Source of the DNA: Bacteroidota bacterium | GTDB lineage: Bacteria; Bacteroidota; Bacteroidia; Flavobacteriales_D; Crocinitomicaceae | Direction of reading: 5' to 3' | Assembly: GCA_018825925.1 (NCBI GenBank) | Contig: JAHKAT010000407.1 | Span: 1 to 10,244, forward strand | DNA: 10,244 nucleotides | In this document: positions 1 to 6,597 of the stretch, piece after piece | Layout: each line of letters opens with the position of its first letter | Position numbering within the stretch: position 1 is the first letter of the stretch | Made by a program: the position numbers and the translations under genes | The notes under the pieces: generated by a model | Told to the model about the DNA's origin: nothing | Database searches by the model: none | Seen by the model: only the letters and a program-made list of their open reading frames with translations

Positions 1-303
1 TATAGAAACCTAATGCTGAAAGGCTTTGTACTCAATTTTGCCAACCCAATGGTGATTTTTTATTGGTTTACCGTGATGACTTTAGCCGAAAAAAACACTT
101 CTGACAACTCTACTCCTGTCCTTTTTTTCATTAGTATTCTTTTGGGAACATTCATTGTTTTTGATGTTTTAAAAATGGTAGGAGCAAAAAAATTACGGCC
201 ATTAATGACGCCTCGAATTCTTAAATCATTGAACCAATTGATAGGCATCGTATTTGTTGGTTTTGGTTTATTCTTGTTAATAAAAGGAATTATTGCTTTA
301 TAA
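1..303 (+). CDS. LysE/RhtB-family amino-acid exporter, 3' part only
   Basis: The frame is open to the window edge, so this is the C-terminal part (about 100 residues) of a gene that starts outside. The stretch LKGFVLNFANPMVIFYW matches the LysE-family signature in which a conserved LNxxNP precedes a membrane helix. Two further hydrophobic segments follow, around residues 37-57 and 77-98 of the visible part, and the ending LNQLIGIVFVGFGLFLLIKG is the typical last helix of the family. Family members are inner-membrane proteins that export amino acids or similar small metabolites; the substrate cannot be told from this fragment. The ATG at 13 lies inside the conserved region and is not the real start. 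The gene ends 53 bp before the next gene on the same strand. Confidence 0.85.
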   Translation, partial: YRNLMLKGFVLNFANPMVIFYWFTVMTLAEKNTSDNSTPVLFFISILLGTFIVFDVLKMVGAKKLRPLMTPRILKSLNQLIGIVFVGFGLFLLIKGIIAL

Positions 304-356
304 AATAACGGTGTAACCAAACTCCAAAAATCACTTATAAAAAGACGAACAATTAT

Positions 357-2057
357 ATGCGAATTCTCATCACCATACTATTTCTCTTTTCTGCTTTTAC
401 AGGAAATTCTCAACCAATTTTGAAAGAAAACCTAACCAAAAAAGTTAGCTTTTACTACGATAAAAACAAGATAAAACTCCAAAGTCAGGGTTGTTATTAC
501 AAAGATGAGTTAGGAGAAACCACTGAGAAACACGGTAAATGGAAATACTACGACGAGTTGGGTGTTTTAGAGGAAGAGAGAGATTACTACCGCGATTTAT
601 TGAATGGGAAAGTAGTGGCTTATTACCCAAGTAAAATCATCAAACAAGAGGGGCATTTCAAAAACAACCGTCAGGACTCCGTTTTTACTGAATGGCACGA
701 AAATGGAAACTTAAAGCTGAAGGGAACCTACAACATGGAAAAACCAATCGGCCGATGGGAGTATTATTATTTTGACGGTCGTGTAAAATCAATTGAAGAA
801 ATCGTTGATGGAACCGTTTTGGTGGAAGAGTTTTATTTGCCAGACTCTCTGCATACGCAATTAATTATTGATGGAACTGGTGAGTTATTGGTTTATTACA
901 ACACGGGATCACTAAAAGAATATTATCAATACAAAGACGGACTAAAGGATGGAACCTTCGAAGAATACTCTATTTACAATTACCCACTATTGACCGGGTC
1001 CTTTAAAAAAGGAAAAAAAGAGGGCAAATGGAATTATTACTTTTTTACAGGCGACCTTCATAAAACCATCGACTATTCTAATGAAAAGATGAATGGAGAA
1101 TATGTGGTTTATTATGACAATGGTGTTAAGAAAATTGAAGGAGCTTACCAAAATGATTTGAAGGCAGGTAAATGGACATGGAAGACGAACAAAGGAACCG
1201 TGGACATGGAAGGCTTTTTTAGTGACGACCTACAAGATGGTAAATGGTTGTACAATTACCCTACTGGCGAACTGTCTTACACTGCTCAATACAAAAAAGG
1301 AAAAAAAGACGGCAATTGGAATTATTTCTATAAAAATGGAAAACTGTCTAAGGAAGGTTCGTTTGAAAATGACGAGAAAGAGGGTGAATGGAAAACATGG
1401 TACGAAGACGGTGTTTTGTTGATGAAAGGAAGTTATTCCAAAGGGAAAGAAAACGGGGAATGGGTGAATTTTTGGGAAAATGGAAAGTTAAAAAACCGAT
1501 CAACATTTAAAGAAGGAACCTTGAACGGGCTTTGGGAAAGCTATCACCAAAACGGGAAGTTAAGTCTTCAAGGAACCTATAAAGACGACCATAAAGCCAA
1601 ACAGTGGATTACGTTTTACGACAATGGCCTGCCCGCGGAATTGGCAACTTACAAGGTTTTCAATGTAAAATCGAAAATAAATTACAGTATTCTTAAAGAT
1701 TTTGATCGCGTTGAAAGTCAATTACATGGTAAGTTTATACGCTACTCGCAAAAGGATTTTCAAAAATCTGAGGAAGGGAAATACAAGCACAACCAAAAAA
1801 CGGGAGAGTGGATTGCCTATCAAACTGGAGGAACACGCCCTGCAGTGATTTCTAATTACAAAAAAGGAGAACTCAGCGGCTGGATGAAACAATACGATAA
1901 AAGCGGCGTATTGGTCTCTGAGGTTGAATACAAAGATGGCTTAAAAGACGGCCGTTTTTTAGTGTATGACCGCAACGGAAAAGTGGTGTCTGAAAAATTA
2001 TTCAAAGAAGGCGTGCAAGTAGTTGAAGGAGGAAAAAGCTTTGCGCCTGGAAGGTAG
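357..2057 (+). CDS. Secreted MORN-like repeat protein (YwqK-type)
   Basis: A 566-residue protein. It opens with a signal peptide (MRILITILFLFSAFTGNSQ, cleavage probably near residue 18), so it is predicted to be exported. Nearly all the rest is a tandem array of about 18 units of roughly 24 residues with the pattern (D/E/N)G-x-W-x-x-Y/F-x-x-x-G-x-L-x-x-x-G-x-Y/F-x-x-x-x-K. This is the MORN_2 repeat that automated annotation calls 'toxin-antitoxin YwqK family antitoxin'; nothing here indicates a toxin-antitoxin role. Units are cleanest between about residues 210 and 420 and looser at both ends, with inserts near residues 145-180 and 430-455. Such repeats are expected to form an elongated beta-hairpin solenoid. 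No T9SS sorting domain or lipobox is seen, so a periplasmic or outer-membrane-associated place is inferred. The role is unknown; protein or glycan binding is possible. Confidence 0.85.
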   Translation: MRILITILFLFSAFTGNSQPILKENLTKKVSFYYDKNKIKLQSQGCYYKDELGETTEKHGKWKYYDELGVLEEERDYYRDLLNGKVVAYYPSKIIKQEGHFKNNRQDSVFTEWHENGNLKLKGTYNMEKPIGRWEYYYFDGRVKSIEEIVDGTVLVEEFYLPDSLHTQLIIDGTGELLVYYNTGSLKEYYQYKDGLKDGTFEEYSIYNYPLLTGSFKKGKKEGKWNYYFFTGDLHKTIDYSNEKMNGEYVVYYDNGVKKIEGAYQNDLKAGKWTWKTNKGTVDMEGFFSDDLQDGKWLYNYPTGELSYTAQYKKGKKDGNWNYFYKNGKLSKEGSFENDEKEGEWKTWYEDGVLLMKGSYSKGKENGEWVNFWENGKLKNRSTFKEGTLNGLWESYHQNGKLSLQGTYKDDHKAKQWITFYDNGLPAELATYKVFNVKSKINYSILKDFDRVESQLHGKFIRYSQKDFQKSEEGKYKHNQKTGEWIAYQTGGTRPAVISNYKKGELSGWMKQYDKSGVLVSEVEYKDGLKDGRFLVYDRNGKVVSEKLFKEGVQVVEGGKSFAPGR

Positions 2058-2330
2058 ATTGGCCTATTACTTCTCAAATTCAAAAGTCTTGGTTTTAAAA
2101 TATTGACCCTGGCTGTCATTGCATTATCAAAATATTCGATGAAAGCCACTCTACGATAATTCGTGTGATAAAATCCCTAGTTTTCTGAAATAGATTTATT
2201 AATACCATACCTATAAAATCTAAAACATTGGTTACGAGCTAATTAATAGCGTGTTTTTTTAATGAAATGAGTAGGTGACTTAGACCTCTAGATCAATAAG
2301 TGGAAAAAATATTTTCGTTTCTTTAAATTT
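2058..2330. other. Non-coding gap upstream of the ars operon
   Basis: No convincing coding sequence, RNA gene or strong terminator is seen between the MORN-repeat gene and the ars operator. A short hairpin (GCTA/TAGC, 2238-2250) is followed by a run of seven T at 2254-2260, but four base pairs are too few to call a terminator. The last 20 bases, rich in A and T, probably hold the upstream promoter element for arsR. Confidence 0.5.
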
Positions 2331-2362
2331 ATCGTAATATTGCAATATAGTAATATTACAAT
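2331..2362 (+). promoter_or_regulatory. Tandem ArsR operator overlapping the promoter and start codon
   Basis: Two 16-bp units lie end to end: ATCGTAATATTGCAAT (2331-2346) and ATAGTAATATTACAAT (2347-2362). They match at 14 of 16 positions, and each is an imperfect palindrome centred on AATATT. The second unit runs into the arsR ATG (2361-2363). Read across both, GTAATATT (2334-2341) and AATATTAC (2352-2359) also form a perfect inverted repeat with a 10-base spacer. ArsR-family repressors bind such dyads as dimers and release on binding arsenite or antimonite. TAATATTG at 2335-2342 matches the Bacteroidota -7 consensus TAnnTTTG at all but one fixed base, with TTTT at 2312-2315 a possible -33 partner, so bound repressor would cover the promoter. 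That ArsR itself binds here is inference. Confidence 0.65.
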
Positions 2363-2693
2363 GGGATTAACAAAAACAGACATCTTTACCTCGGAACAAA
2401 ACAAATTGGCTTCCTTGTTAAAAGCAATAGCACACCCTGCTAGAATTGCCATAGTAGAGCATATTATGAAAGTAAATTCCTGTATATGTGGGGATTTGGT
2501 GAATGAAATTCAGCTTGCTCAACCAACCATTTCACAGCATTTAAAAGAACTCCGAAATGCTGAAATAATACAAGGAAACATAGAAGGTGCATCGGTTTGT
2601 TATTGCATAAATCCAGTTGCAATTGCTGCTTTACAAGACTATTTTTCTAGTATCCAAAGTGGCTTAAAGACTCAAAAATCAAATTGTTGTTAA
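2361..2693 (+). CDS. arsR: ArsR-family metalloid-responsive transcriptional repressor
   Basis: A 110-residue winged-helix protein. The HTH reads GDLVNEIQLAQPTISQHLKEL (44-64), with QPTISQHLKEL as recognition helix. Just before it lies C41-I-C43, matching the CxC arsenite-sensing position of E. coli-type ArsR. More cysteines sit at C80 and C82 in the wing and strand region and at the very end (C109, C110). LKAIAHPARIAIVEHI is the usual N-terminal helix. The frame also opens at a TTG (2340), but that would lie inside the operator; the ATG at 2361 gives the typical MGLTKTDIF start. It leads the operon, 11 bp before the DUF6428-like gene, and probably represses it. Regulation by As(III) or Sb(III) is inferred from the cysteines and the arsenate reductase two genes on. 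Confidence 0.92.
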   Translation: MGLTKTDIFTSEQNKLASLLKAIAHPARIAIVEHIMKVNSCICGDLVNEIQLAQPTISQHLKELRNAEIIQGNIEGASVCYCINPVAIAALQDYFSSIQSGLKTQKSNCC

Positions 2694-2704
2694 CAGTAAA
2701 AAAC

Positions 2705-3178
2705 ATGAAAATCTCAGAATTTAAAACTCATTTAGCTAAGGTTGATTCCTTAGTTTTTCAATTACCCAATGGTGAATTTGTACCATCCCATTTCCATATT
2801 ACTGAAGTTGGGATGATGACAAAAAACTTCATTGATTGTGGTGGAACTGTTCGCGAAGACAAAAAAATCAGCCTTCAATTATGGACCGCAGAGGATACCG
2901 ATCATCGTTTAACTGTGGAAAAAACATTGCGCATTATTGCCATGAGCGAGAAAATTATTGGATTAGAAGATTTGGAAATAGAGGTGGAATTTCAGCAACA
3001 AACCATTGCTAAATTTGGAATTGAATATAGTAACTCAGCATTCAAATTAACATCTACACAAACCGCTTGTTTAGCAGAAGAAGCGTGTGGAATTCCAACA
3101 GAAAAAACAAAACGATCACTTTCAGAATTAAGTTCCAATGAACAAAGTAGCTGCGTACCAGGAGGAGGGTGTTGCTAA
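2705..3178 (+). CDS. DUF6428-like protein of the ars operon, Cys-rich tail
   Basis: A 157-residue soluble protein with no signal peptide or membrane helix. From memory it resembles the DUF6428 family found beside arsR and arsC in Bacteroidota; its biochemical role is not known. The ATG at 2705 is preferred over an upstream in-frame TTG (2684) that lies inside arsR. The N-terminal core has VPSHFHITEVG (H29, H31) and FIDCGGTVRED (C45), which could form a metal or metalloid site. After a second strand-rich part (about 55-117) comes a low-complexity tail with C122, C128, C150, C156 and C157, ending GGGCC. The tail suggests As(III) binding, perhaps as a chaperone or buffer; this is inference. Its last 41 bases overlap the small membrane ORF that follows. 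Confidence 0.8.
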   Translation: MKISEFKTHLAKVDSLVFQLPNGEFVPSHFHITEVGMMTKNFIDCGGTVREDKKISLQLWTAEDTDHRLTVEKTLRIIAMSEKIIGLEDLEIEVEFQQQTIAKFGIEYSNSAFKLTSTQTACLAEEACGIPTEKTKRSLSELSSNEQSSCVPGGGCC

Positions 3179-3308
3179 AAGGATATTTTCCTTTTACAAG
3201 AAGTACCGAAAACCAATTATCATCACAGTTTCCATTAGTGTTCTGCAGTTGATTTTTGGGTTCGACCCCAAGTTTTGTCTAATCAATATCATCTGGTTGT
3301 TTGTATGA
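3138..3308 (+). CDS. Small membrane protein, 56 aa, between the DUF6428-like gene and arsC
   Basis: A short ORF that fills what would otherwise be a 126-bp hole in a tight operon. It overlaps the DUF6428-like gene by 41 bp, and its TGA (3306-3308) overlaps the arsC ATG (3305-3307) as ATGA, the classic coupling arrangement. The product has a basic stretch RIFSFYKKYRK (15-25), then a hydrophobic segment PIIITVSISVLQLIFGF (26-42), a short DPK turn, and a second short hydrophobic end FCLINIIWLFV (46-56). This looks like a membrane hairpin with a cytoplasmic basic N-terminus, not random sequence. ATG 3138 is the only ATG that opens the frame; a later unusual start cannot be excluded, since the first 14 residues look unlike the rest. 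I do not recognise the family. A role in arsenic handling is suggested only by position. Confidence 0.6.
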   Translation: MNKVAAYQEEGVAKRIFSFYKKYRKPIIITVSISVLQLIFGFDPKFCLINIIWLFV

Positions 3309-3727
3309 GTACCCCAAAAAAAGTATTAGTCCTGTGCACAGGAAATAGTTGTCGAAGCCAAATAGCACACGGTTATTTAGAGCATTTTGCAAAAGAAAAA
3401 GCACTTGTCTTTAGTGCAGGTGTAGAAACGCACGGTGTGAACCCAAAAGCCATTGCCATTATGCAAGAAGTTGGGATAGATTTATCCAACAATACCTCCA
3501 ACAATGTCGAGGAATACAAAGAAATAGATTTTGACTTTGTAATCACTGTTTGCGACAATGCTAAGGAGAGATGTCCCTACTTCCCATCTAACGCCACGAA
3601 GTTCCACTACAATTTCCCAGATCCAGCAAAAGCTGAAGGAACGGAGGAAGAGATTTTGGGGGAATTTAGAGCTGTACGAACCTTGATTGAGGAATATTGT
3701 AAAAACTTTGTGGAAGTGAATTTATAA
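3305..3727 (+). CDS. arsC: Arsenate reductase, thioredoxin-coupled LMW-PTP type
   Basis: A 140-residue cytoplasmic enzyme of the low-molecular-weight tyrosine phosphatase fold. It reduces arsenate to arsenite. The phosphatase loop CTGNSCRS (C11 to R17, Cx5R) binds the oxyanion. The redox pair C83 and C90 in VITVCDNAKERCPYF sits 72 and 79 residues after C11, the same spacing as C10, C82 and C89 of Staphylococcus aureus ArsC, so recycling by thioredoxin is expected. The general acid is D106 in NFPDPAKAEG. The three cysteines separate it from a plain tyrosine phosphatase. The frame opens upstream at a non-ATG codon (3275), but ATG 3305 gives the normal MSTPKKVLVLCTGNS start. It is the last gene of the operon: 24 bp after its stop lies the end of a converging gene, so no acr3 or arsB follows. 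Confidence 0.92.
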   Translation: MSTPKKVLVLCTGNSCRSQIAHGYLEHFAKEKALVFSAGVETHGVNPKAIAIMQEVGIDLSNNTSNNVEEYKEIDFDFVITVCDNAKERCPYFPSNATKFHYNFPDPAKAEGTEEEILGEFRAVRTLIEEYCKNFVEVNL

Positions 3728-3751
3728 CTTCTTTTAGTTACTCAAAGTCTA

Positions 3752-5956
3752 TCACTCCTTCACAAAACGTACCTCTCTCCAAAAACCACCTTCCGTTTCA
3801 ACGCGAAGTAGGTACATGCCTTTGCTTAAATTTTCAATTGGCAGTGATTTAGTATGCTTAAATTCAACGATGGTTTTGCCTTGTAAGTCCAATATTTGCG
3901 CCAGTAAAACGGGGACACTTGTCTCTATTTGTAAATGATCTAGCGCAGGATTGGGGTATACTTTTAGAGCGATAGTTTGGTTTAAATCGGTCATACCCAG
4001 TTTTCCCGAAGTAAATATCATCCACTGATTGGAGCACAACCCGCTTAAATTACAAGCTCTATATTCCATACTGTCTTTGCCAAAATTGGCGACATCTGAT
4101 TGACCGTAAAACAAGGTGTTAATGGTAACTTTTGACCCTATTGCCGTGGAAGAAAATGGTCCTTGGATTATGTCAAGGCTTAGCATTCCGCCCGTGGTGT
4201 TGGAGTCGTTATCCAAAGGGTGCAAGAAATTATTTTCAGTAGATAATTGGTATTCATCACGAACACAAACCGGAGGATTTGGATGCTCGGAAACAGTAAT
4301 GTATAACTTGGCTGTTTGACAATAGTTGTAAGTTTTACAAATTTGATATTCCAAGCTGTCAAGGCCTATAAAGCCCGCTGTTGGCGTATACTTCACTTGT
4401 GATGTATTACTCACCACCGTTGTACCATTTTTTGTGTTTTCGGTAATTTTTAATGTAATATTTTCACCTTGATACTCGTCATTCAAGCCAACATCAACTG
4501 TTTTGGCAACAGATTTATAGGCCTGCAAGACATCGTTTTGCAACAAGGGCATTTTTCCAACGCCTTCAACAGTAATTATTATTTGGGCTGTATCCGAACA
4601 AAGGCCGCCCAAATCACACGCACAATACCACACTGTATCCTTACCACTAAAATTTTGAGGGGCTGTATATTTAAAATCGTAATTGGTTAAAAAAGCGATT
4701 TCCCCCATACCAGTTTTAATATGCTTTGAGTAAATATAGTCGCCATTCATATCCGTGTCATTGGCGCGCATGGTAAGCACAATACTGGCAGTATCCGTCG
4801 CAGCAAAAGCATCATCGTTGGCAACAGGGGCAATATTGCTAGCATTGAGCAGCGGATACCGCACAACACCATGAAATAAAACACTATCTTTTTTATCTCC
4901 CGCTTTGGCATAGAGGTAATCTTTGTCCACGCACAAAAACTCAAGCATTTTCTTTTCTCCTGAAAAAGCGTTGTAAAATTCTTCCGTAAAAGGGATGCGC
5001 TGAAAGGAAGACGGGCCAAGAAATTTGTGCATACCCAAAGCTGGCAGGGTGGGGCTCACCTCAGAGCGAGTCGGAAAAATCACTTCACCCTTGTGCCGTA
5101 TAGGAGCACCCATTTTTATCAAGTTGGGGTCGCCCCACTGAACGGTCGATTGTCCTTTTTCAGAATAAACCACTCTTTTGGTAGGCGAAGGATTCGAATT
5201 ATTTTGGGCAGAAATTAAAGCACCGTTTAAATAAGGCACGCCTGACACAGGGTCAGAAACGAAATAAAAAGGATAAGAATATTTAGTCGTCGGACTATGG
5301 AAATAATAGATGGTTTTATACGTATTTGGATATGTCCCCAAGGTGGCTGTACAAAAGAACCCTTCTGTAGTTGGAGTAATAAAAGAAATGTTAAAAGAAT
5401 AATTGCGAAAAACAGTATCTACGCCTTGCGCCTTGTATCGAACTACATCCAATTGATCTCTATCAAAAGGAACCGTATTTACTGGAAAATAAAGCTCGGT
5501 ATCGTTGTATAGAAAACTTGATTGATTTATAACACCTATTCCAATAAAATTATTTATTAAACGAGGCGGTTTTGTAATATCTGAAAAAAGGTAAAACTTG
5601 TTTTCCCAACATTTTATTCCGTCAATATACAACCAATTTAAACTAGACAAAACAATTAATAAGGCAGTGTCGTTTAAATTTTTGAAATATACAGTTGCAT
5701 AATTTTCATCATTTGAATTGGTTAACTCAGCTCTTAATATTTGAGTAGGTTCCCAAATTTTCAGGTTGTCATTAAAAACAGTTATCACCTTTTTACCAGC
5801 GATTTCCATAGAGCCGAAAAGGTTTCCTTGATAAGATTCACAATACTCATGATAATACCAAATATTACTTCCATTTTCCACCACCTCCCAATTTTGCGCA
5901 AAAAATTGGGAGGAAAGCGAAATAAATACAATTATCGAGATGAGTAGTGATTTCAT
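3752..5956 (-). CDS. T9SS-exported surface protein with three Ig-like repeats
   Basis: A 734-residue protein. Signal peptide MKSLLISIIVFISLSSQFFA (cleavage near residue 20) sends it to the periplasm. The C-terminal ~78 residues (about 657-734), with YPNPALDHLQI, ILDLQGKTIV, LSKGMYLLRV and a final RFVKE, form a T9SS type A sorting domain, so it is exported across the outer membrane and probably anchored or released there. The N-terminal half (about 21-370) is an unrecognised, strand-rich region that might be a propeller. Residues about 376-650 hold three tandem Ig/cadherin-like units beginning PVANDDAF, LLQNDVLQAY and CVRDEYQLS. Each closes with D(T/S)(V/L/M)(W/E)Y followed by a Cys pair: CDLGGLC, CKTYNYC, CNLSGLC. 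Adhesion or structural function is plausible, but no catalytic motif was seen. Its start overlaps the stop of the preceding sorting-domain ORF by ATGA. Confidence 0.88.
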   Translation of the reverse strand: MKSLLISIIVFISLSSQFFAQNWEVVENGSNIWYYHEYCESYQGNLFGSMEIAGKKVITVFNDNLKIWEPTQILRAELTNSNDENYATVYFKNLNDTALLIVLSSLNWLYIDGIKCWENKFYLFSDITKPPRLINNFIGIGVINQSSFLYNDTELYFPVNTVPFDRDQLDVVRYKAQGVDTVFRNYSFNISFITPTTEGFFCTATLGTYPNTYKTIYYFHSPTTKYSYPFYFVSDPVSGVPYLNGALISAQNNSNPSPTKRVVYSEKGQSTVQWGDPNLIKMGAPIRHKGEVIFPTRSEVSPTLPALGMHKFLGPSSFQRIPFTEEFYNAFSGEKKMLEFLCVDKDYLYAKAGDKKDSVLFHGVVRYPLLNASNIAPVANDDAFAATDTASIVLTMRANDTDMNGDYIYSKHIKTGMGEIAFLTNYDFKYTAPQNFSGKDTVWYCACDLGGLCSDTAQIIITVEGVGKMPLLQNDVLQAYKSVAKTVDVGLNDEYQGENITLKITENTKNGTTVVSNTSQVKYTPTAGFIGLDSLEYQICKTYNYCQTAKLYITVSEHPNPPVCVRDEYQLSTENNFLHPLDNDSNTTGGMLSLDIIQGPFSSTAIGSKVTINTLFYGQSDVANFGKDSMEYRACNLSGLCSNQWMIFTSGKLGMTDLNQTIALKVYPNPALDHLQIETSVPVLLAQILDLQGKTIVEFKHTKSLPIENLSKGMYLLRVETEGGFWREVRFVKE

Positions 5957-6180
5957 GGCTTTTTGATAAATCGTTTGATTTCGAGCTGTTCACCTTGATG
6001 TATAATCGCAATATAGTACATGCCGCATCCAAGCTTTTCCAGATCAAAATTATTAGAATAACTTAATTTGTGTTGCACCTCCAGTTGTCTGCCCAAAGCA
6101 TTCAATAGCGAAATTTCGACGTTTACGGGGATATTTACAATATTCTTCACAGTTATTTTATCAGTGGCTGGATTCGACAT
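5953..6180 (-). CDS. Orphan T9SS type A sorting domain, probably a gene relic
   Basis: A 75-residue ORF (77 if the in-frame TTG at 6186 is used) that is nothing but a T9SS sorting domain: SNPATDKITVKN, VEISLLNALGRQLEV, FDLEKLGCGMYYIAI and a final KRFIKKP follow the family pattern almost from the first residue to the last. It has no signal peptide and no cargo, so it could not be exported as it stands. The frame upstream is closed by a TAA at 6205-6207, where the cargo should be. The simplest reading is the 3' remnant of a deleted T9SS gene. Against pure decay, the domain itself has no stop or frameshift, and its TGA overlaps the ATG of the 734-residue T9SS protein (ATGA, 5953-5956), so it may now serve as a translated leader for that gene. 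It could be annotated as a pseudogene. Confidence 0.7.
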   Translation of the reverse strand: MSNPATDKITVKNIVNIPVNVEISLLNALGRQLEVQHKLSYSNNFDLEKLGCGMYYIAIIHQGEQLEIKRFIKKP

Positions 6181-6186
6181 TTTCAA

Positions 6187-6597
6187 AAAGTTAAACGCAT
6201 AGATTTATGATTTAAACAAAACGGATAGCTTAGAAAGTAGATTTTTTTCTAAAAATGAATAGTCCTAAACTCATAGTCTTCAGTGTTAATAGTGAATAAA
6301 GTATTTTCTGCAGTTTAGTTGTATCCCAAATTTATAATTTTGAGTTTTTAACAAATACTCCTTTTAAAATATTTTTATCAATAAATACTTAATTGGCCGT
6401 AATCGACGATAATCGGACGCTTTGATTGATTAATGGTTACAAGTTGGTTTTCGAAATATTTCCTCTAGACGGAGCAAAACTCGAACTTTTTAAACCCACA
6501 GCCGTTTATAACGGATATTCGAGCATAATCATATCGTTATCAATTGATTGAATCTTAAAACATTGGAATCCTAAAGCAATTTTTGCAGGAAACAAAT
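6187..6597. other. 411-bp intergenic region between marC and the T9SS pair
   Basis: Very AT-rich, with no ORF of note on either strand and no recognisable remnant of a cargo domain in the stops-rich minus-strand frames. It holds one good candidate minus-strand promoter (6327-6355). It also holds a nested inverted repeat: CTCGAA (6480-6485) with TTCGAG (6518-6523), enclosing a small hairpin CCGTT-TAT-AACGG (6502-6514). There is no T-run next to that structure, so it is not a canonical terminator for marC. Confidence 0.5.
6327..6355 (-). promoter_or_regulatory. Candidate Bacteroidota-type promoter for the T9SS genes
   Basis: On the minus strand TTTG (6355-6352) is followed after 17 bases by TAAATTTG (6334-6327), a full match to the Bacteroidota/Flavobacterium -7 consensus TAnnTTTG with a -33 TTG at an accepted spacing. 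Transcription would start near 6320 and give a leader of about 140 bases before the orphan sorting-domain ORF, then run on into the 734-residue gene. Match by eye only; such motifs also occur by chance in AT-rich DNA. Confidence 0.45.

Noticed and set aside
357..2057. Reading the MORN-repeat gene as an antitoxin with a toxin partner
   Set aside because: It carries a signal peptide and there is no small toxin-like ORF beside it; the family name is inherited from automated annotation.
1856..2149. Minus-strand ORF of 97 codons spanning the end of the MORN-repeat gene and the gap after it
   Set aside because: Most of it is antisense to the repeat region; the remainder shows no recognisable domain, signal peptide or ribosome-binding site.
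2238..2260. Hairpin GCTA-AATTA-like loop plus T-run as a terminator before the ars operon
   Set aside because: The stem is only four base pairs with a gap before the T-run; far below a usual intrinsic terminator.
3161..3169. GGAGGAGGG as a strong Shine-Dalgarno for the small membrane ORF
   Set aside because: It encodes the Gly-rich tail of the DUF6428-like protein and no in-frame standard start codon follows at a suitable distance; Bacteroidota also make little use of such sites.
3725..3740. TAACT/AGTTA inverted repeat between the converging arsC and T9SS genes as a bidirectional terminator
   Set aside because: Five AT-rich base pairs overlapping the arsC stop codon are too weak to call.
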